This document shows, one piece after another, positions 1 through 9,182 of a stretch of DNA of 64,000 bases; within the stretch, counting starts at the first letter, position 1, and every line of letters begins with the position of its first letter. Source of the stretch: Leucobacter sp. wl10. GTDB taxonomy: Bacteria > Actinomycetota > Actinomycetes > Actinomycetales > Microbacteriaceae. The notes under the pieces were generated by a model that was given only the letters and a program-made list of their open reading frames with translations, did no database searches and had not been told where the DNA came from. Position numbers and translations under genes: made by a program. The DNA lies in assembly GCF_003569785.1 (NCBI RefSeq), contig NZ_KZ983987.1:393853-457852 (forward strand), given 5' to 3'.

Positions 1-1
1 C

Positions 2-463
2 GTGATGCCGGTGTTCAGCTCGGTCGACGCGATGCGCGCCTGGAACGCGGAGGCCAGGCCGATCCCGGTGCCCGCCCCGCAGGCCGCGCTCGCCGCGGCC
101 CAGGAGCGCACCGATCTCATCATCGTCGACCCGGGAACTCCGGCCCGGGAGTTCGGCGTGCGGCGCACCCAGCTCCAGGCCGTGGCGCTGGGGCTGCGGG
201 TCGTCCCGGCCTGGGCGGATCCCGAGGTGCTCGCGGCGTTCCGCGCCTCGACCGCGGAGGACCGCCGCATCGTGGACGTCGTCCTCGGGCCGGGCGACCC
301 CGAGGGGCGGCTGCTCGCCGCCGAGACCGACGCGACCCTGCACCTCGCCCCCGGCCTCGACCGCGACGCGCTGCAGCGGCTCGTCGCCGCCGCTCAGCGC
401 CGCTGGGCCGCGAGCGAGGTCATCGCCGAGCGCGTCGACTCCCTCCGGGTGCGCCTGCGCTGA
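2..463 (+). CDS. SseB-family protein, 5' end missing
   Basis: The reading frame is already open at the window edge and ends at TGA 461-463, so this is the C-terminal ~153 residues of a longer gene. The sequence looks like the SseB N-terminal domain: a short segment with FSSVDAMRAWN near the start, then alternating hydrophobic strands such as DLIIVDPG and a C-terminal helix. SseB-like proteins in actinobacteria are mostly uncharacterised, and one commonly sits just upstream of infC in Microbacteriaceae, which fits this position. It converges on azlD with a 59-base gap and no clear hairpin. The family call rests on pattern memory only. Confidence 0.6.
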   Translation: MMPVFSSVDAMRAWNAEARPIPVPAPQAALAAAQERTDLIIVDPGTPAREFGVRRTQLQAVALGLRVVPAWADPEVLAAFRASTAEDRRIVDVVLGPGDPEGRLLAAETDATLHLAPGLDRDALQRLVAAAQRRWAASEVIAERVDSLRVRLR

Positions 464-522
464 GGGCCTCGCCGGGGCGGTGCCTCGGCACGCACCCTCG
501 TCGCGCTGCTCTGCCCGCGGCC

Positions 523-855
523 TCAGAGCAGGTTGAGCAGCAGCACGTAGCAGGCGGTACCGGCGGCGATGCTGAGCAGCGCGCGCCGCTTGCAGGCGAG
601 GTGCACCGCGACCGTGACCGCCGACGCCGCCGCGATGGCCCAGATCTCGCCCGGCCGGGCCATGATCTCGTCGCGCAGCACCGCGATGACGAGGATCAGC
701 AGCAGCCCCGCGGGCATCCAGGCTCCGAGCCGCTGCACGAGCCTCGACCTGCGCAGCGGCTTGAGCATCGCGAAGGGGATCGCGCGCAGGCCGAGGGTGA
801 TGACCCCGCCGATGGCGATCGCCGCGATCAGGTACCAGGCGGAGGGGCCGGTCAT
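523..855 (-). CDS. azlD: AzlD-type branched-chain amino acid export subunit
   Basis: A small 110-residue membrane protein with about four hydrophobic helices, for example WYLIAAIAIGGVITLGL near the N terminus and CYVLLLNLL at the end. This is the usual size and pattern of AzlD, the small partner of AzlC in LIV-E family exporters, which move branched-chain amino acids or analogues out of the cell. The ATG at 855-853 overlaps the azlC stop (ATGA), so the pair is translationally coupled. Function is inferred from the pairing; substrate is not shown by the sequence. Confidence 0.85.
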   Translation of the reverse strand: MTGPSAWYLIAAIAIGGVITLGLRAIPFAMLKPLRRSRLVQRLGAWMPAGLLLILVIAVLRDEIMARPGEIWAIAAASAVTVAVHLACKRRALLSIAAGTACYVLLLNLL

Positions 856-1559
856 CGCCTCGACCTCTCGAGCAGGTGCCTGAGTACGAGCAGCGCGGTG
901 AAGAGCGCGAGGCCGACCAGCAGCGCCGAGCCGGGGGCGAGGAGGATCGCGGCGGTCATGGCGAGGCCCGCGAGCGCGATCGACGGGATCTCCCTGCGGC
1001 TGCGCGCGGCGTCGAGGGTCATGACGATGAAGAGCGCGTACAGCGCGAACTCGAAGCCCTCGATGGGCTCGGGGAGCGCGGCCGCGATCGCCACACCCAG
1101 GAGCCCGCCGCCGACCCAGTACGCCTGCATGGCGAGCTGGCCGGTCACGATCCGCGCCGAGCTCAGCTTCTCGGCGGGGAGCAGCGCGTAGGTGGCGTAG
1201 GCCTCGTCGATGAGCGCGTATACGGAGTAGGCGCGGGGGAGTCCCCTGCGCACGCGCCCCAGGGGGAACGAGAAGGCGTAGAAGACGTGCCGGAAGTTGA
1301 GGGCGAACACGGTCGCCGCGATCGTGACGAGGGGCGCCGCCGACGCCAGCATGCTCACCATGAGCAGTTCCACCGACCCCGCGAAGATCCCGATCGAGAG
1401 GGCGGGGGCGAGCCACCACGGCAGCCCGGCCTGCATCACGAGCATGCCGAGCGCCACGCCGAGCGGAAAGATCCCGATCCCGACGCCGAGAGAGTCTGCG
1501 AGGCCCGCGCGCGCCTGTCCCTCCGGGGGCTCGGGGGCGGGCTGGGCGGGAGCGGGCAT
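852..1559 (-). CDS. azlC: AzlC-family branched-chain amino acid exporter
   Basis: A 235-residue integral membrane protein of the AzlC family, with typical family stretches such as FALNFRHVFYAFSF and YALIDEAYATYALL. AzlC is the large subunit of the AzlCD exporter. The start was placed at ATG 1559 because the Ala/Pro-rich N terminus begins there with an AGGATGG-like ribosome site; in-frame starts further upstream would run into the divergent gene. The two divergent start codons are only 28 bases apart, so the promoters must overlap. No regulator gene (Lrp or AzlB) is adjacent. Confidence 0.85.
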   Translation of the reverse strand: MPAPAQPAPEPPEGQARAGLADSLGVGIGIFPLGVALGMLVMQAGLPWWLAPALSIGIFAGSVELLMVSMLASAAPLVTIAATVFALNFRHVFYAFSFPLGRVRRGLPRAYSVYALIDEAYATYALLPAEKLSSARIVTGQLAMQAYWVGGGLLGVAIAAALPEPIEGFEFALYALFIVMTLDAARSRREIPSIALAGLAMTAAILLAPGSALLVGLALFTALLVLRHLLERSRR

Positions 1560-1587
1560 GCGTCCATCCTGCCGTATCATCGGGGTC

Positions 1588-2643
1588 ATGGACCTCGATG
1601 AGCGCACCTCCCGCTACGATCGCACCCCCGTGCGCCGGGTCGGCCGGAGCGGCCTGCACCTGCCGCTCCTGTCGCTCGGGCTGTGGCAGAACTTCGGCGA
1701 CGACCGGCCTCACGACACCCAGCGCGAGCTGGTGCTCGGAGCGTTCGAGCGAGGCATCTTCCACTTCGACCTCGCCAACAACTACGGTCCGCCCTACGGG
1801 GCGGCGGAGCGCAACTTTGGGCGGATCCTGCGGCGCGACCTCGCGGCGCACCGCGACGAGCTCGTCATCTCGACGAAGGCGGGCTGGGACATGTGGCCGG
1901 GCCCGCACGGCGCAGGCGCGAGCCGCAAGCACCTCGTGTCGAGCCTCGACCGCTCGCTCGAGCGGCTCGGGCTCGACCGCGTCGATCTCTTCTACACGCA
2001 CCGCCCTGACCCGCGCACCCCGCTCGAGGAGACCGCCGCCGCCCTCGACTTCGTCGTGCGCTCCGGCCGCGCCCACTACGTCGGCATGTCGTCGTACTCC
2101 GCCGCCGCCGCCCGCGAGCTGGCGGGACTGCTGCGGGAGCTCGGCACGCCCGTCGCGATCCACCAGCCCTCCTACAGCATGCTGAACCGCTGGATCGAGA
2201 CCGAGGGTCTGCTCGAAGCCGCCGCGGAGCAGGGCTTCGGCGTGATCGGCTTCACGGCGCTCGCCCAGGGCATGCTCACCGACAAGTACCTTGACGGGGT
2301 GCCCGAGGGATCGCGCGCGGCGAGCCCGGGCAGTTTCTCCTCGTCGGCGCTCACCGAGGAGCTGCGCGAGAGCCTGCGCGGGCTCGCGCAGGCCGCCGCC
2401 GCGCGCGGGCAGAGCCTCGCGCAGCTGGCGCTCGCGTGGGCGCTGCGCGATGAGCGGGTCACCAGTCTCGTGGTGGGCGCGAGCCGGCTCTCGCAGCTCG
2501 ACGAGAACTGGCGGGCGCTCGAGCGCCTCGACTTCTCGGCCGACGAGCTGGCCGCGATCGATGAGCTGCTCTCGCCCGTGGACGCGCAGGTCGACCTGTG
2601 GCGCGACGCCCGTCTCGGCGGCGAAGTACCCCTGCTCGGGTGA
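1588..2643 (+). CDS. Aldo/keto reductase, YghZ/Kv-beta-like
   Basis: A 351-residue NADPH-dependent aldo/keto reductase. The catalytic tetrad is visible as Asp61, Tyr66 (DLANNYGPPYG), Lys97 (STKAGW) and His138 (FYTHRPD). The insert DMWPGPHG and the segment LTDKYLDGVPEGSRAA are typical of the YghZ/Kv-beta subgroup, which reduces L-glyceraldehyde 3-phosphate and similar aldehydes. TATCAT at 1575-1580 lies seven bases before the ATG, so the mRNA is probably leaderless. It is divergent from azlCD and convergent with the DUF1844 gene, only 12 bases away with no hairpin between. True substrate is unknown. Confidence 0.9.
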   Translation: MDLDERTSRYDRTPVRRVGRSGLHLPLLSLGLWQNFGDDRPHDTQRELVLGAFERGIFHFDLANNYGPPYGAAERNFGRILRRDLAAHRDELVISTKAGWDMWPGPHGAGASRKHLVSSLDRSLERLGLDRVDLFYTHRPDPRTPLEETAAALDFVVRSGRAHYVGMSSYSAAAARELAGLLRELGTPVAIHQPSYSMLNRWIETEGLLEAAAEQGFGVIGFTALAQGMLTDKYLDGVPEGSRAASPGSFSSSALTEELRESLRGLAQAAAARGQSLAQLALAWALRDERVTSLVVGASRLSQLDENWRALERLDFSADELAAIDELLSPVDAQVDLWRDARLGGEVPLLG

Positions 2644-2655
2644 GCGCGGGGCCGA

Positions 2656-3027
2656 TCAGATCACTGAACCGGTGTACTTCTCGCCCGGCCCCTGCCCCGG
2701 GGCGTCGGGGATGAGGGACGCCTCGCGGAAGGCCAGCTGCACGGATCGCAGGCCGTCGCGCAGGGGCCGCGCGTGCGAGTCGCTGATCTCGGGGGCGCCG
2801 GCCGTGATGAGGCCGGCGAGCGCGTTGATGAGCTTGCGCGCCTCGTCGAGGTCGGTCTCGGTCTCGGGATCGTCGGAGAGGCCGCACTTGACGGCCGCGG
2901 CGCTGAGCAGGTTCACGGCGGCGGCGGTGATGATCTCGACCGCCGGAACCTCGGCGATGTCTCGCGCGGCCCGGGCGGCGGTATCCGCCCCGGGGATCGA
3001 TGCGTCGTGCTGCGGGCTCTCGCTCAT
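2656..3027 (-). CDS. DUF1844 family protein
   Basis: A 123-residue soluble protein with the DUF1844 core, including [21 protein letters not shown] and a [15 protein letters not shown] helix. Members of this family are conserved next to infC in actinobacteria and have no established function. It is divergent from infC, whose putative promoter starts seven bases from this start codon. The acidic N-terminal 25 residues look disordered. The C terminus ([11 protein letters not shown]) looks complete. Confidence 0.85.
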   Translation of the reverse strand: MSESPQHDASIPGADTAARAARDIAEVPAVEIITAAAVNLLSAAAVKCGLSDDPETETDLDEARKLINALAGLITAGAPEISDSHARPLRDGLRSVQLAFREASLIPDAPGQGPGEKYTGSVI

Positions 3028-3033
3028 GCTGTC

Positions 3034-3064
3034 CTGACTGTGAGAATCGTACGTGTGCTAGGAT
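3034..3064 (+). promoter_or_regulatory. Probable promoter of the infC-rpmI-rplT operon
   Basis: A TAGGAT box at 3059-3064 is preceded by the extended element TGTGC. A weak -35-like CTGACT lies at 3034-3039, with a 19-base spacer. Transcription from here would leave a leader of roughly 185 bases before infC. Inferred from sequence only. Confidence 0.5.
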
Positions 3065-3254
3065 TGTCTGTGGTTCTCGGCGACTTGCCGGGATGCGGAA
3101 GAGGAGATACTCCCACCCGGCACCGCCTTCTAGGTTACCGGGTCGTTGGCACCCCGTCGCTCACGCGGCAGCTGCAAGGGTGCGGGCCTGCGCGGCCCTG
3201 ATCTCCCTCCGTCGCTCGGCGAGCGCCCACCGCACGAGATCAGAGGAGCCAGCG
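3065..3254 (+). promoter_or_regulatory. Long untranslated leader of infC
   Basis: About 190 bases separate the putative promoter from the infC start. The stretch contains pairable segments, for example CCGGG around 3090 with CCCGG around 3116, and a GC-rich block at 3180-3200, followed by GAGGAG at 3244-3249. In Bacillus the equivalent operon is controlled by an L20-binding leader. I cannot fold this region, so a regulatory role is only a suggestion from its length and position. Confidence 0.3.
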
Positions 3255-3857
3255 ATCAGCGATCCCCGTACGAATGACAGAATCCGCGTCCCCGAGGTGC
3301 GACTGGTAGGACCCAGTGGCGAGCAGGTCGGTGTCGTGCCGATCGAGACCGCGCTGCGCCTGGCGGCAGACGCCGATCTCGATCTCGTCGAGGTTGCCCC
3401 GAACTCGAAGCCGCCCGTGGCCAAGATCATGGACTTCGGCAAGTACAAGTACGAGGCCGCCCAGAAGCAGAAGGAGGCCCGTCGCAATCAGGCGAACACG
3501 GTGCTCAAGGAGGTCCGGTTCCGCCTGAAGATCGACAAGCACGACTACGAGACGAAGACGAAGCGCGCTATCGGCTTCCTCTCGCAGGGCGACAAGGTCA
3601 AGGCCATGATCCTGTTCCGCGGCCGCGAGCAGTCGCGCCCCGAGATGGGCGTGCGTCTGCTGCAGCAGTTCTCGGAGGACATCGCCGAGTTCGGCACCGT
3701 CGAGTCGGCTCCCCGCATCGACGGCCGCAACATGGTGATGGTCGTCGCCCCACTCAAGAACAAGTCCGAGGCGAAGGCCGAGCAGAACGCTCGCCGAGCC
3801 GAGGAGAAGGCCAGTCGCCGGGCGGACAAGGCGGCGGGCTCCGCCGCCGGCGAGTAG
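3255..3857 (+). CDS. infC: Translation initiation factor IF-3
   Basis: IF-3 binds the 30S subunit, prevents premature 50S joining and proofreads start codon-initiator tRNA pairing. The protein has the N-domain ([18 protein letters not shown]), a lysine-rich linker ([13 protein letters not shown]) and the C-domain ([18 protein letters not shown]). The mature sequence begins [15 protein letters not shown]. The Ile is encoded by ATC at 3255-3257, placed five bases after GAGGAG, and no ATG, GTG or TTG with a ribosome site is suitably placed. I therefore use a non-canonical ATC start giving 200 residues, as rare starts are a known feature of infC. The next in-frame ATG upstream is at 3000 and would add 85 unrelated residues. 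The tail after residue ~180 is Lys/Ala-rich. Confidence 0.93.
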   Translation: MSDPRTNDRIRVPEVRLVGPSGEQVGVVPIETALRLAADADLDLVEVAPNSKPPVAKIMDFGKYKYEAAQKQKEARRNQANTVLKEVRFRLKIDKHDYETKTKRAIGFLSQGDKVKAMILFRGREQSRPEMGVRLLQQFSEDIAEFGTVESAPRIDGRNMVMVVAPLKNKSEAKAEQNARRAEEKASRRADKAAGSAAGE

Positions 3858-3924
3858 TCCGCGGCGCACCGCCCAGCGAAGCACCACGCAGCCGTTCCGG
3901 CGCGCACACAACAAGGAGAAATCG

Positions 3925-4119
3925 ATGCCCAAGCAGAAGACCCACTCGGGGGCCAAGAAGCGCTTCAAGCTCACCGGCTCCGGCAAGCTGATGAAGCAGC
4001 AGGCCGGCATGCGCCACAACCTCGAGGTGAAGGCCTCGAAGCGCAAGCGCCGCCTGAACGCCGAGCAGGTGCTCGCCAAGGGCGACGCCAAGCAGGCGAT
4101 GAAGCTCCTCGGACACTGA
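3925..4119 (+). CDS. rpmI: 50S ribosomal protein L35
   Basis: A 64-residue, strongly basic protein matching L35 over its full length, including KTHSGAKKRFKLTGSGKL and the arginine/lysine cluster KRKRRL. It is a component of the large ribosomal subunit. AAGGAG lies seven bases before the ATG. It is the middle gene of the conserved infC-rpmI-rplT operon, 67 bases after infC and 41 before rplT. Confidence 0.98.
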   Translation: MPKQKTHSGAKKRFKLTGSGKLMKQQAGMRHNLEVKASKRKRRLNAEQVLAKGDAKQAMKLLGH

Positions 4120-4160
4120 GCGCAACCAGCTTTCACCTGAGAACATAAGGAAGAACTGAA

Positions 4161-4544
4161 ATGGCAAGAGTCAAGCGGGCGGTCAACGCCCACAAGAAGC
4201 GTCGCGTCATCCTCGAGCGCGCCGAGGGGTACCGCGGTCAGCGTTCGCGCCTGTACCGCAAGGCCAAGGAGCAGGTCACCCACTCGCTCGTCTACGCGTA
4301 CAACGATCGCCGCAAGAAGAAGGGCGACTTCCGCCGCCTGTGGATCCAGCGCATCAACGCTGGCGCCCGCGCCAACGGCCTCACCTACAACCGCTTGATC
4401 CAGGGCCTCGGCCTCGCGGGCGTCGAGATCGATCGCCGCATGCTCGCCGAGCTCGCCGTGAACGACCAGGCCGCCTTCGCCGCACTCGTCGGGGTCGCGA
4501 AGAACGCGCTTCCCGAGGACACCTCGGCCCCGAAGGCCGCGTAA
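4161..4544 (+). CDS. rplT: 50S ribosomal protein L20
   Basis: A 127-residue L20, an early-binding protein needed for assembly of the 50S subunit. The basic N-terminal extension ([15 protein letters not shown]), the [14 protein letters not shown] helix and [12 protein letters not shown] are all present. The C terminus is slightly extended (EDTSAPKAA). AAGGAAG precedes the ATG. A strong hairpin follows directly, so this is the last gene of the operon. Confidence 0.98.
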   Translation: MARVKRAVNAHKKRRVILERAEGYRGQRSRLYRKAKEQVTHSLVYAYNDRRKKKGDFRRLWIQRINAGARANGLTYNRLIQGLGLAGVEIDRRMLAELAVNDQAAFAALVGVAKNALPEDTSAPKAA

Positions 4545-4553
4545 CCGGATCCG

Positions 4554-4592
4554 CGAGACCCCGCCGTCCTGTTCTCGGACGGCGGGGTCTCG
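4554..4592 (+). terminator. Terminator of the infC-rpmI-rplT operon
   Basis: Perfect 16-bp inverted repeat, arms 4554-4569 and 4577-4592, with a 7-base loop. It starts ten bases after the rplT stop. There is no long T run, only TCGTGT, as is common for high-GC actinobacterial terminators. Confidence 0.85.
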
Positions 4593-4700
4593 TCGTGTCC
4601 GCGCCGCCCGCCCGGCCGGGGGATCCCCGTTCGGGCCAGGATCGTCAGTCGGGCCGCACCCCGCGTTCGACGTCGCGAACCGGCTGGATAGGCTGGTGGG

Positions 4701-5504
4701 GTGGACGATGCGATCGTGAGCAACCCCAAAGCGCCCCGGGTGAGACGGGCCGCGGCGCTCGCCCGCAAGCGGGAGCGCCAGGCGCAGGGGCGCTTCCTGG
4801 TCGAGGGGCCGCAGGCGGTGCGCGAGCTGCTCGCGCACCGACCGGAGCTGGCCGAGGTCGTGTACGCGTCGACGGGCGACGAGCCCTGGCAGCACGAGAC
4901 GGGCCGACTGGCCTCCGGCGCCGGTGTGCGCGTCGAGCGGGCGACGGACGCCGTGCTCACCGCGCTGAGCGGGACGGTGAGCCCGCAGGGGGTGGCCGCG
5001 GTGGCGCGCAGCTGGGAGACGCCGGTCGCCGAGGCGTTGCAGGGGGCGAGGCTCGTGGCGGTGCTGCACGAGGTGCGGGATCCGGGCAACGCGGGCGCGG
5101 TGCTGCGCGTCGCCGACGCGGCCGGAGCCGACGCGGTGGTCTTCGCGGGGGAGAGCGTCGATCCGTTCCACCCGAAGGTGGTGCGCGCCACGACCGGGTC
5201 GCTGTTCCACCTGCCGGTCGTCGTGGCCGGCGCGCTGGGCGAGGTCGTCGACGCGGCTCGAGAGGCGGGGCTCACGACGCTCGCCGCCGACGTGCGGGGC
5301 TCGGATCTCATCGGGGCCCGCGCGCTGCTCGCCGGCCCGGTGGCCTGGATCTTCGGCAACGAGGCGCGAGGCCTCAGCGCGCCGGATCGCGCGCTCGCCG
5401 ACCGCTCGCTGCGGCTGCCGATCTACGGCGCCGCGGAGTCCCTCAACCTCGCGACCGCCGCGAGCGTGCTGATCTACGAGACGGCGTTCGCGCAGAACGC
5501 GTAG
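4701..5504 (+). CDS. TrmH/SpoU-family RNA 2'-O-methyltransferase
   Basis: A 267-residue SAM-dependent SPOUT-class methyltransferase acting on rRNA or tRNA. A short N-terminal substrate-binding domain ([13 protein letters not shown], residues 31-43) precedes the knot domain. The three SpoU motifs are present: [18 protein letters not shown] (123-140), [14 protein letters not shown] (160-173) and FGNEARGLS with [15 protein letters not shown] (218-253). TAGGCT at 4689-4694 lies six bases before GTG 4701, so the transcript is probably leaderless; GTG 4716 is an alternative start. It occupies the position of tsnR between rplT and pheS in M. tuberculosis. The exact RNA target is unknown. Confidence 0.9.
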   Translation: MDDAIVSNPKAPRVRRAAALARKRERQAQGRFLVEGPQAVRELLAHRPELAEVVYASTGDEPWQHETGRLASGAGVRVERATDAVLTALSGTVSPQGVAAVARSWETPVAEALQGARLVAVLHEVRDPGNAGAVLRVADAAGADAVVFAGESVDPFHPKVVRATTGSLFHLPVVVAGALGEVVDAAREAGLTTLAADVRGSDLIGARALLAGPVAWIFGNEARGLSAPDRALADRSLRLPIYGAAESLNLATAASVLIYETAFAQNA

Positions 5505-5563
5505 GGCGCGCGGCGGGGCCGGATGCATCACAATGGGTGCAGGGCACGAGCGTGAGGAGTGAC

Positions 5564-6319
5564 ATGTCGGCGATCGACCTGAACAGCGACCTCGGCGAGT
5601 CGTTCGGCGTCTACCGCCTGGGCGACGACGCGGCCGTGCTCGCCTCGGTGTCGAGCGCCAACATCGCCTGCGGCTTCCACGGCGGGGACCCGCCGGGCAT
5701 CCGCGCGACCTGCCGGGCGGCGGTGGCGGCGGGCGTCGCCATCGGCGCGCACCCCGGCTATCGAGACCTGGCCGGCTTCGGGCGGCGCTTCATCGATGTC
5801 GAGCCGAACGAGCTCACCGACGAGACGATCTATCAGATCGGCGCGCTGCAGGCGCTCGCCCGCAGCGTGGGCGGCGACGTGCGCTACGTCAAGCCGCACG
5901 GCGGGCTCTACAACGCGATCGCGGTGCACGAGGGTCAGGCGCGGGCGGTGGCGCGGGCCGTGCTCGAGGTCGACGACCGGCTGCCGCTCATGGTGCTGCC
6001 GGGATCCGTAGCCGAGCGGGTCGCGCGCGAGAGCGGCCTGCGTGCGGTTCCGGAGGCCTTCGCCGACCGCGGGTACCTCCCCGACGGCACCCTGGTGAAG
6101 CGCGGCGCGCCGGGGGCGCTGCTCGGCGAGGACGCCGCGGTCGCCCAGGCCCTGCGCCTCGCGAGGGGCGAGCCGCTGACGGCCCGGGGCGGCAGCGCGC
6201 TGCACCTGGAGGCCGAGAGCATCTGCCTGCACGGCGACCACCCGGAGGCGGTGCGGCTCGCCCGCCGCATCCGGGCGGAGCTCGAGGCGGCGGGGGTCGA
6301 GATCCGGAGCTTCGTCTAG
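5564..6319 (+). CDS. pxpA: 5-oxoprolinase subunit A (LamB/YcsF family)
   Basis: A 251-residue protein with the family signatures [11 protein letters not shown] (5-15), [19 protein letters not shown] and KPHGGLYNA. PxpA works with PxpB and PxpC as the ATP-dependent prokaryotic 5-oxoprolinase, opening 5-oxoproline (pyroglutamate) to glutamate. GAGGAG lies five bases before ATG 5564. The stop TAG shares its final G with the GTG start of the next gene, so translation is coupled. This is a complete, normal-length member. Confidence 0.92.
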   Translation: MSAIDLNSDLGESFGVYRLGDDAAVLASVSSANIACGFHGGDPPGIRATCRAAVAAGVAIGAHPGYRDLAGFGRRFIDVEPNELTDETIYQIGALQALARSVGGDVRYVKPHGGLYNAIAVHEGQARAVARAVLEVDDRLPLMVLPGSVAERVARESGLRAVPEAFADRGYLPDGTLVKRGAPGALLGEDAAVAQALRLARGEPLTARGGSALHLEAESICLHGDHPEAVRLARRIRAELEAAGVEIRSFV

Positions 6320-8133
6320 TGGACGCCGGCGCGGGGGCGCGGGGCGCGTTCCCGGTGCGGGCCGTCGGAGACCGGGCCTGCATCGTCGACCTGCCCGACC
6401 TCGACGCGGTGATGCGCGTCGCCTCGGCGCTCCGCAACGCCCGGATCTCCGGCGTCGCGGAGGTCGTGCCGGCGGCGCGGACCGTGCTGGCGGTGTGCGA
6501 GGATCGGGCGGCGGTGCGGCGGGTCGAAGCCGCGGTGGGCGACCGCGAGCTCGGCGAGGCGGCGGGAGTCCGGTCGCGCGAGGTGCCGATCGACGTGGTG
6601 TACGACGGCGCGGACCTCGCGGAGGTCGCGGAGCTCGTCGGCCTGTCGTCGGAGGCGGTGGTCTCCGCGCACTCCGGCACGCCCTGGCGCGCGGCGTTCT
6701 GCGGATTCGCTCCCGGCTTCGCCTACCTCGTGGGCGGCGATCCCCGGCTGCTCGAGGTGCCCCGGCTCGCGTCGCCCCGCACGGTCGTGCCGGCGGGGTC
6801 CGTCGCCCTCGCCGGCGGCTTCTCGGCGGTGTACCCGGGGGAGTCCCCGGGCGGCTGGCGCCTGCTCGGACGCACCGGGGCGCGCCTCTGGGACCCGTCG
6901 CGAGCGCAGCCCGCGCTCGTCGCGCCGGGCGACACCGTGCGGTTCCGGCCGGTGCGCGAACGGGTCGAGGCCCGCGGCCGCCGCCGCGGCACTGCGCCGG
7001 GCGGTGCTGGACCGGGAGAGCCCGCCGGGACGGCGGCGTTCACGGTCGTCGCTCCGGGCATGCAGACCACCGTGCAGGATGCGGGCCGCCCCGGAAACGC
7101 CTCGCTCGGCGTCACGGCGTCGGGCGCCGCCGATCGGGGCGCCCTCGCCCGCGCGAATCGAGCCGTGGGGAACGCGGAGGGGGCGGCTGCGCTCGAGGCG
7201 CTCGGCGGGGGACTGGTGCTGCGCGCGGACCGCGCCATCACCGTCGCGGTCTCGGGGGCCGACGCCCCGATCCTGGTCGAGACGCCCCGGGGGCGGCGGG
7301 ACGAGGCGCCGGATCGCGCCTTCGGCCTGCACCCCGGCGAGCGCCTGCGCCTCGGCATGCCCGAGCGCGGACTGCGCTGCTATGTCGCCGTGCGGGGCGG
7401 CATCGCGGGGAGGCCGGAGCTCGGCTCCCTCGCGCACGACAGCCTCTCGGGGCTCGGGATCCCGCCGCTCTCCGCGGGCGACCGGCTCGCGGCGGGCCCC
7501 GACTCCGCGCCGCGCCCGCCCGCCGCCCCGGGGGAACGGCCGCCGCGGCTTCCCGCCCCGGACGAGCCCGCCGTGCTGCGCTTCGTGCCCGGTCCCCGCG
7601 ACGACTGGTTCGCCGCCGGAGAGCCGGATCGGCTGGCGCGAACCGAGTGGAGGGTCTCTCCCGTCTCGAACCGCGTGGGCCTGCGGCTCGAGACGGGGGC
7701 CGAGCCGCTCAGGCGTTCGCGCGCGGGCGAGCTCGCCCCCGAGGGGACCGTGCGGGGGGCGCTGCAGGTGCCGCCGAGCGGCCTCCCGGTGCTGCTCCTC
7801 GCGGATCATCCGGTCACCGGCGGGTACCCCGTCATCGGCGCGGTGATCGACTCCGATCTCGACCTGGCCGGCCAGCTGCGGCCCGGTCAGGTCGTGAGAT
7901 TCCAGGCGGTCGATCCCGACGACCCGGAACCGGGACGCGCGGCCCGGGCCGACGGGCGCGTCTCCTGCTCGATCGAGGTCGACGGGCGCCGCTTCCCGCT
8001 CACCCTCCCGTCGGAGCTCGCGGCCGCGCTCGACCGGCTGCTCGCCGCGCCGGACGAGGCCCGGCTGGCCGAGGCGATCGAGCCGATCGTCGCCGAGTGC
8101 GAGCGGCACCGCCGCGGCGGCCGCTCCCGGTAA
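6319..8133 (+). CDS. pxpBC: Fused 5-oxoprolinase subunits B and C
   Basis: A 604-residue fusion of two proteins that are separate in E. coli and Bacillus. Residues 1-215 are the PxpB/KipI-like part, with SAHSGTPWRAAFCGFAPGFA (117-136) and SPRTVVPAGSVALAGGFS. Residues 216-240 form a Gly/Arg/Pro linker. Residues 241 to about 535 are the PxpC/KipA-like part, beginning FTVVAPGMQTTVQDAGRPG. About 65 C-terminal residues (after GRAARADGRV) form an extra tail that ends in a charged helix and is not part of either core domain. The GTG start overlaps the pxpA stop by one base. Together with pxpA it supplies a complete 5-oxoprolinase. Confidence 0.9.
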   Translation: MDAGAGARGAFPVRAVGDRACIVDLPDLDAVMRVASALRNARISGVAEVVPAARTVLAVCEDRAAVRRVEAAVGDRELGEAAGVRSREVPIDVVYDGADLAEVAELVGLSSEAVVSAHSGTPWRAAFCGFAPGFAYLVGGDPRLLEVPRLASPRTVVPAGSVALAGGFSAVYPGESPGGWRLLGRTGARLWDPSRAQPALVAPGDTVRFRPVRERVEARGRRRGTAPGGAGPGEPAGTAAFTVVAPGMQTTVQDAGRPGNASLGVTASGAADRGALARANRAVGNAEGAAALEALGGGLVLRADRAITVAVSGADAPILVETPRGRRDEAPDRAFGLHPGERLRLGMPERGLRCYVAVRGGIAGRPELGSLAHDSLSGLGIPPLSAGDRLAAGPDSAPRPPAAPGERPPRLPAPDEPAVLRFVPGPRDDWFAAGEPDRLARTEWRVSPVSNRVGLRLETGAEPLRRSRAGELAPEGTVRGALQVPPSGLPVLLLADHPVTGGYPVIGAVIDSDLDLAGQLRPGQVVRFQAVDPDDPEPGRAARADGRVSCSIEVDGRRFPLTLPSELAAALDRLLAAPDEARLAEAIEPIVAECERHRRGGRSR

Positions 8134-8144
8134 GATAGAGCCTC

Positions 8145-9182
8145 GTGTCAGATAACCCGATCAGCCAAGAAGCGGCCGACGCGGCCGTCGCCGCAGCGCT
8201 CGCCGCCTTCGCAGCTGCCGGCTCCGTCGCGGAGCTGAAGGCCGCCCGCACCGAGCACGCGGGCGACGCCTCCGCCATCGCCAGACTCAACGCGCTCATG
8301 CGCGCGGTGCCGAAGGACGAGAAGGCCGCCACCGGCAAGCTCATGGGTCAGGCCCGCGGGCGCATCGAGGGCGCCTGCAGGGAGCGCGAGGCCGAGCTGG
8401 TCGAGCAGGAGGCGGCGGAGCGGCTCGTCGCGGAGACCGTCGACGTCACCGCGGCTCCCGCGCGCCGCGGCGCCGGCACCCGCCATCCGCTCGCCCAGCT
8501 GCAGGAGGAGGCCGCGGACATCTTCGTGGGCATGGGATGGGAGGTCGCCGAGGGCCCCGAGATCGAGCACGAGTGGTTCAACTTCGACGCCCTCGGCTTC
8601 GATCCGGATCACCCGGCACGCGCCATGCAGGACACCTTCTTCGTGCACCCCGCCGATCGGCACCTGATCCTGCGCACCCACACCTCGCCCGTGCAGATCC
8701 GGGCGCTGCTGGATCGCGAGCTGCCCGTCTACGTGGTCGCGCCCGGCCGCGTGTACCGCACCGACGAGCTCGACGCGACGCACACCCCCGTGTTCCAGCA
8801 GATCGAGGGGCTCGCGATCGACCGCGGCCTCACGATGGCGCACCTGCGCGGCACGCTCGAGCACTTCGCCCGGCAGATGTTCGGCGAGGAGGCGAAGATC
8901 CGCCTGCGCCCCAACTTCTTCCCGTTCACCGAGCCCTCGGCCGAGATGGACGTGTGGCAGCCGAACGCCAAGGGCGGCGCCCGCTGGGTCGAGTGGGGCG
9001 GCTGCGGCATGGTCGACCCGAGGGTGCTGCTCGCCGCAGGGATCGACCCCGCCGAGCACCAGGGCTTCGCGTTCGGCATGGGCATCGAGCGCACCCTGCA
9101 GTTCCGCCACGACCTGGGCGACATGCGCGACATGGTCGAGGGCGACGTGAGATTCAACCGTCAGTTCGGAGGACTGGTCTGA
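8145..9182 (+). CDS. pheS: Phenylalanyl-tRNA synthetase alpha subunit
   Basis: A 345-residue class II synthetase catalytic subunit. The N-terminal ~85 residues are the tRNA-binding coiled-coil, followed by the catalytic core with [35 protein letters not shown] and GCGMVDP. It forms an alpha2-beta2 enzyme with PheT that charges tRNA-Phe in the cytoplasm. A TAAGAT box at 8131-8136 lies eight bases before GTG 8145, so there is little or no leader and no sign of a T-box. The TGA stop overlaps the pheT ATG by one base. Confidence 0.98.
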   Translation: MSDNPISQEAADAAVAAALAAFAAAGSVAELKAARTEHAGDASAIARLNALMRAVPKDEKAATGKLMGQARGRIEGACREREAELVEQEAAERLVAETVDVTAAPARRGAGTRHPLAQLQEEAADIFVGMGWEVAEGPEIEHEWFNFDALGFDPDHPARAMQDTFFVHPADRHLILRTHTSPVQIRALLDRELPVYVVAPGRVYRTDELDATHTPVFQQIEGLAIDRGLTMAHLRGTLEHFARQMFGEEAKIRLRPNFFPFTEPSAEMDVWQPNAKGGARWVEWGGCGMVDPRVLLAAGIDPAEHQGFAFGMGIERTLQFRHDLGDMRDMVEGDVRFNRQFGGLV

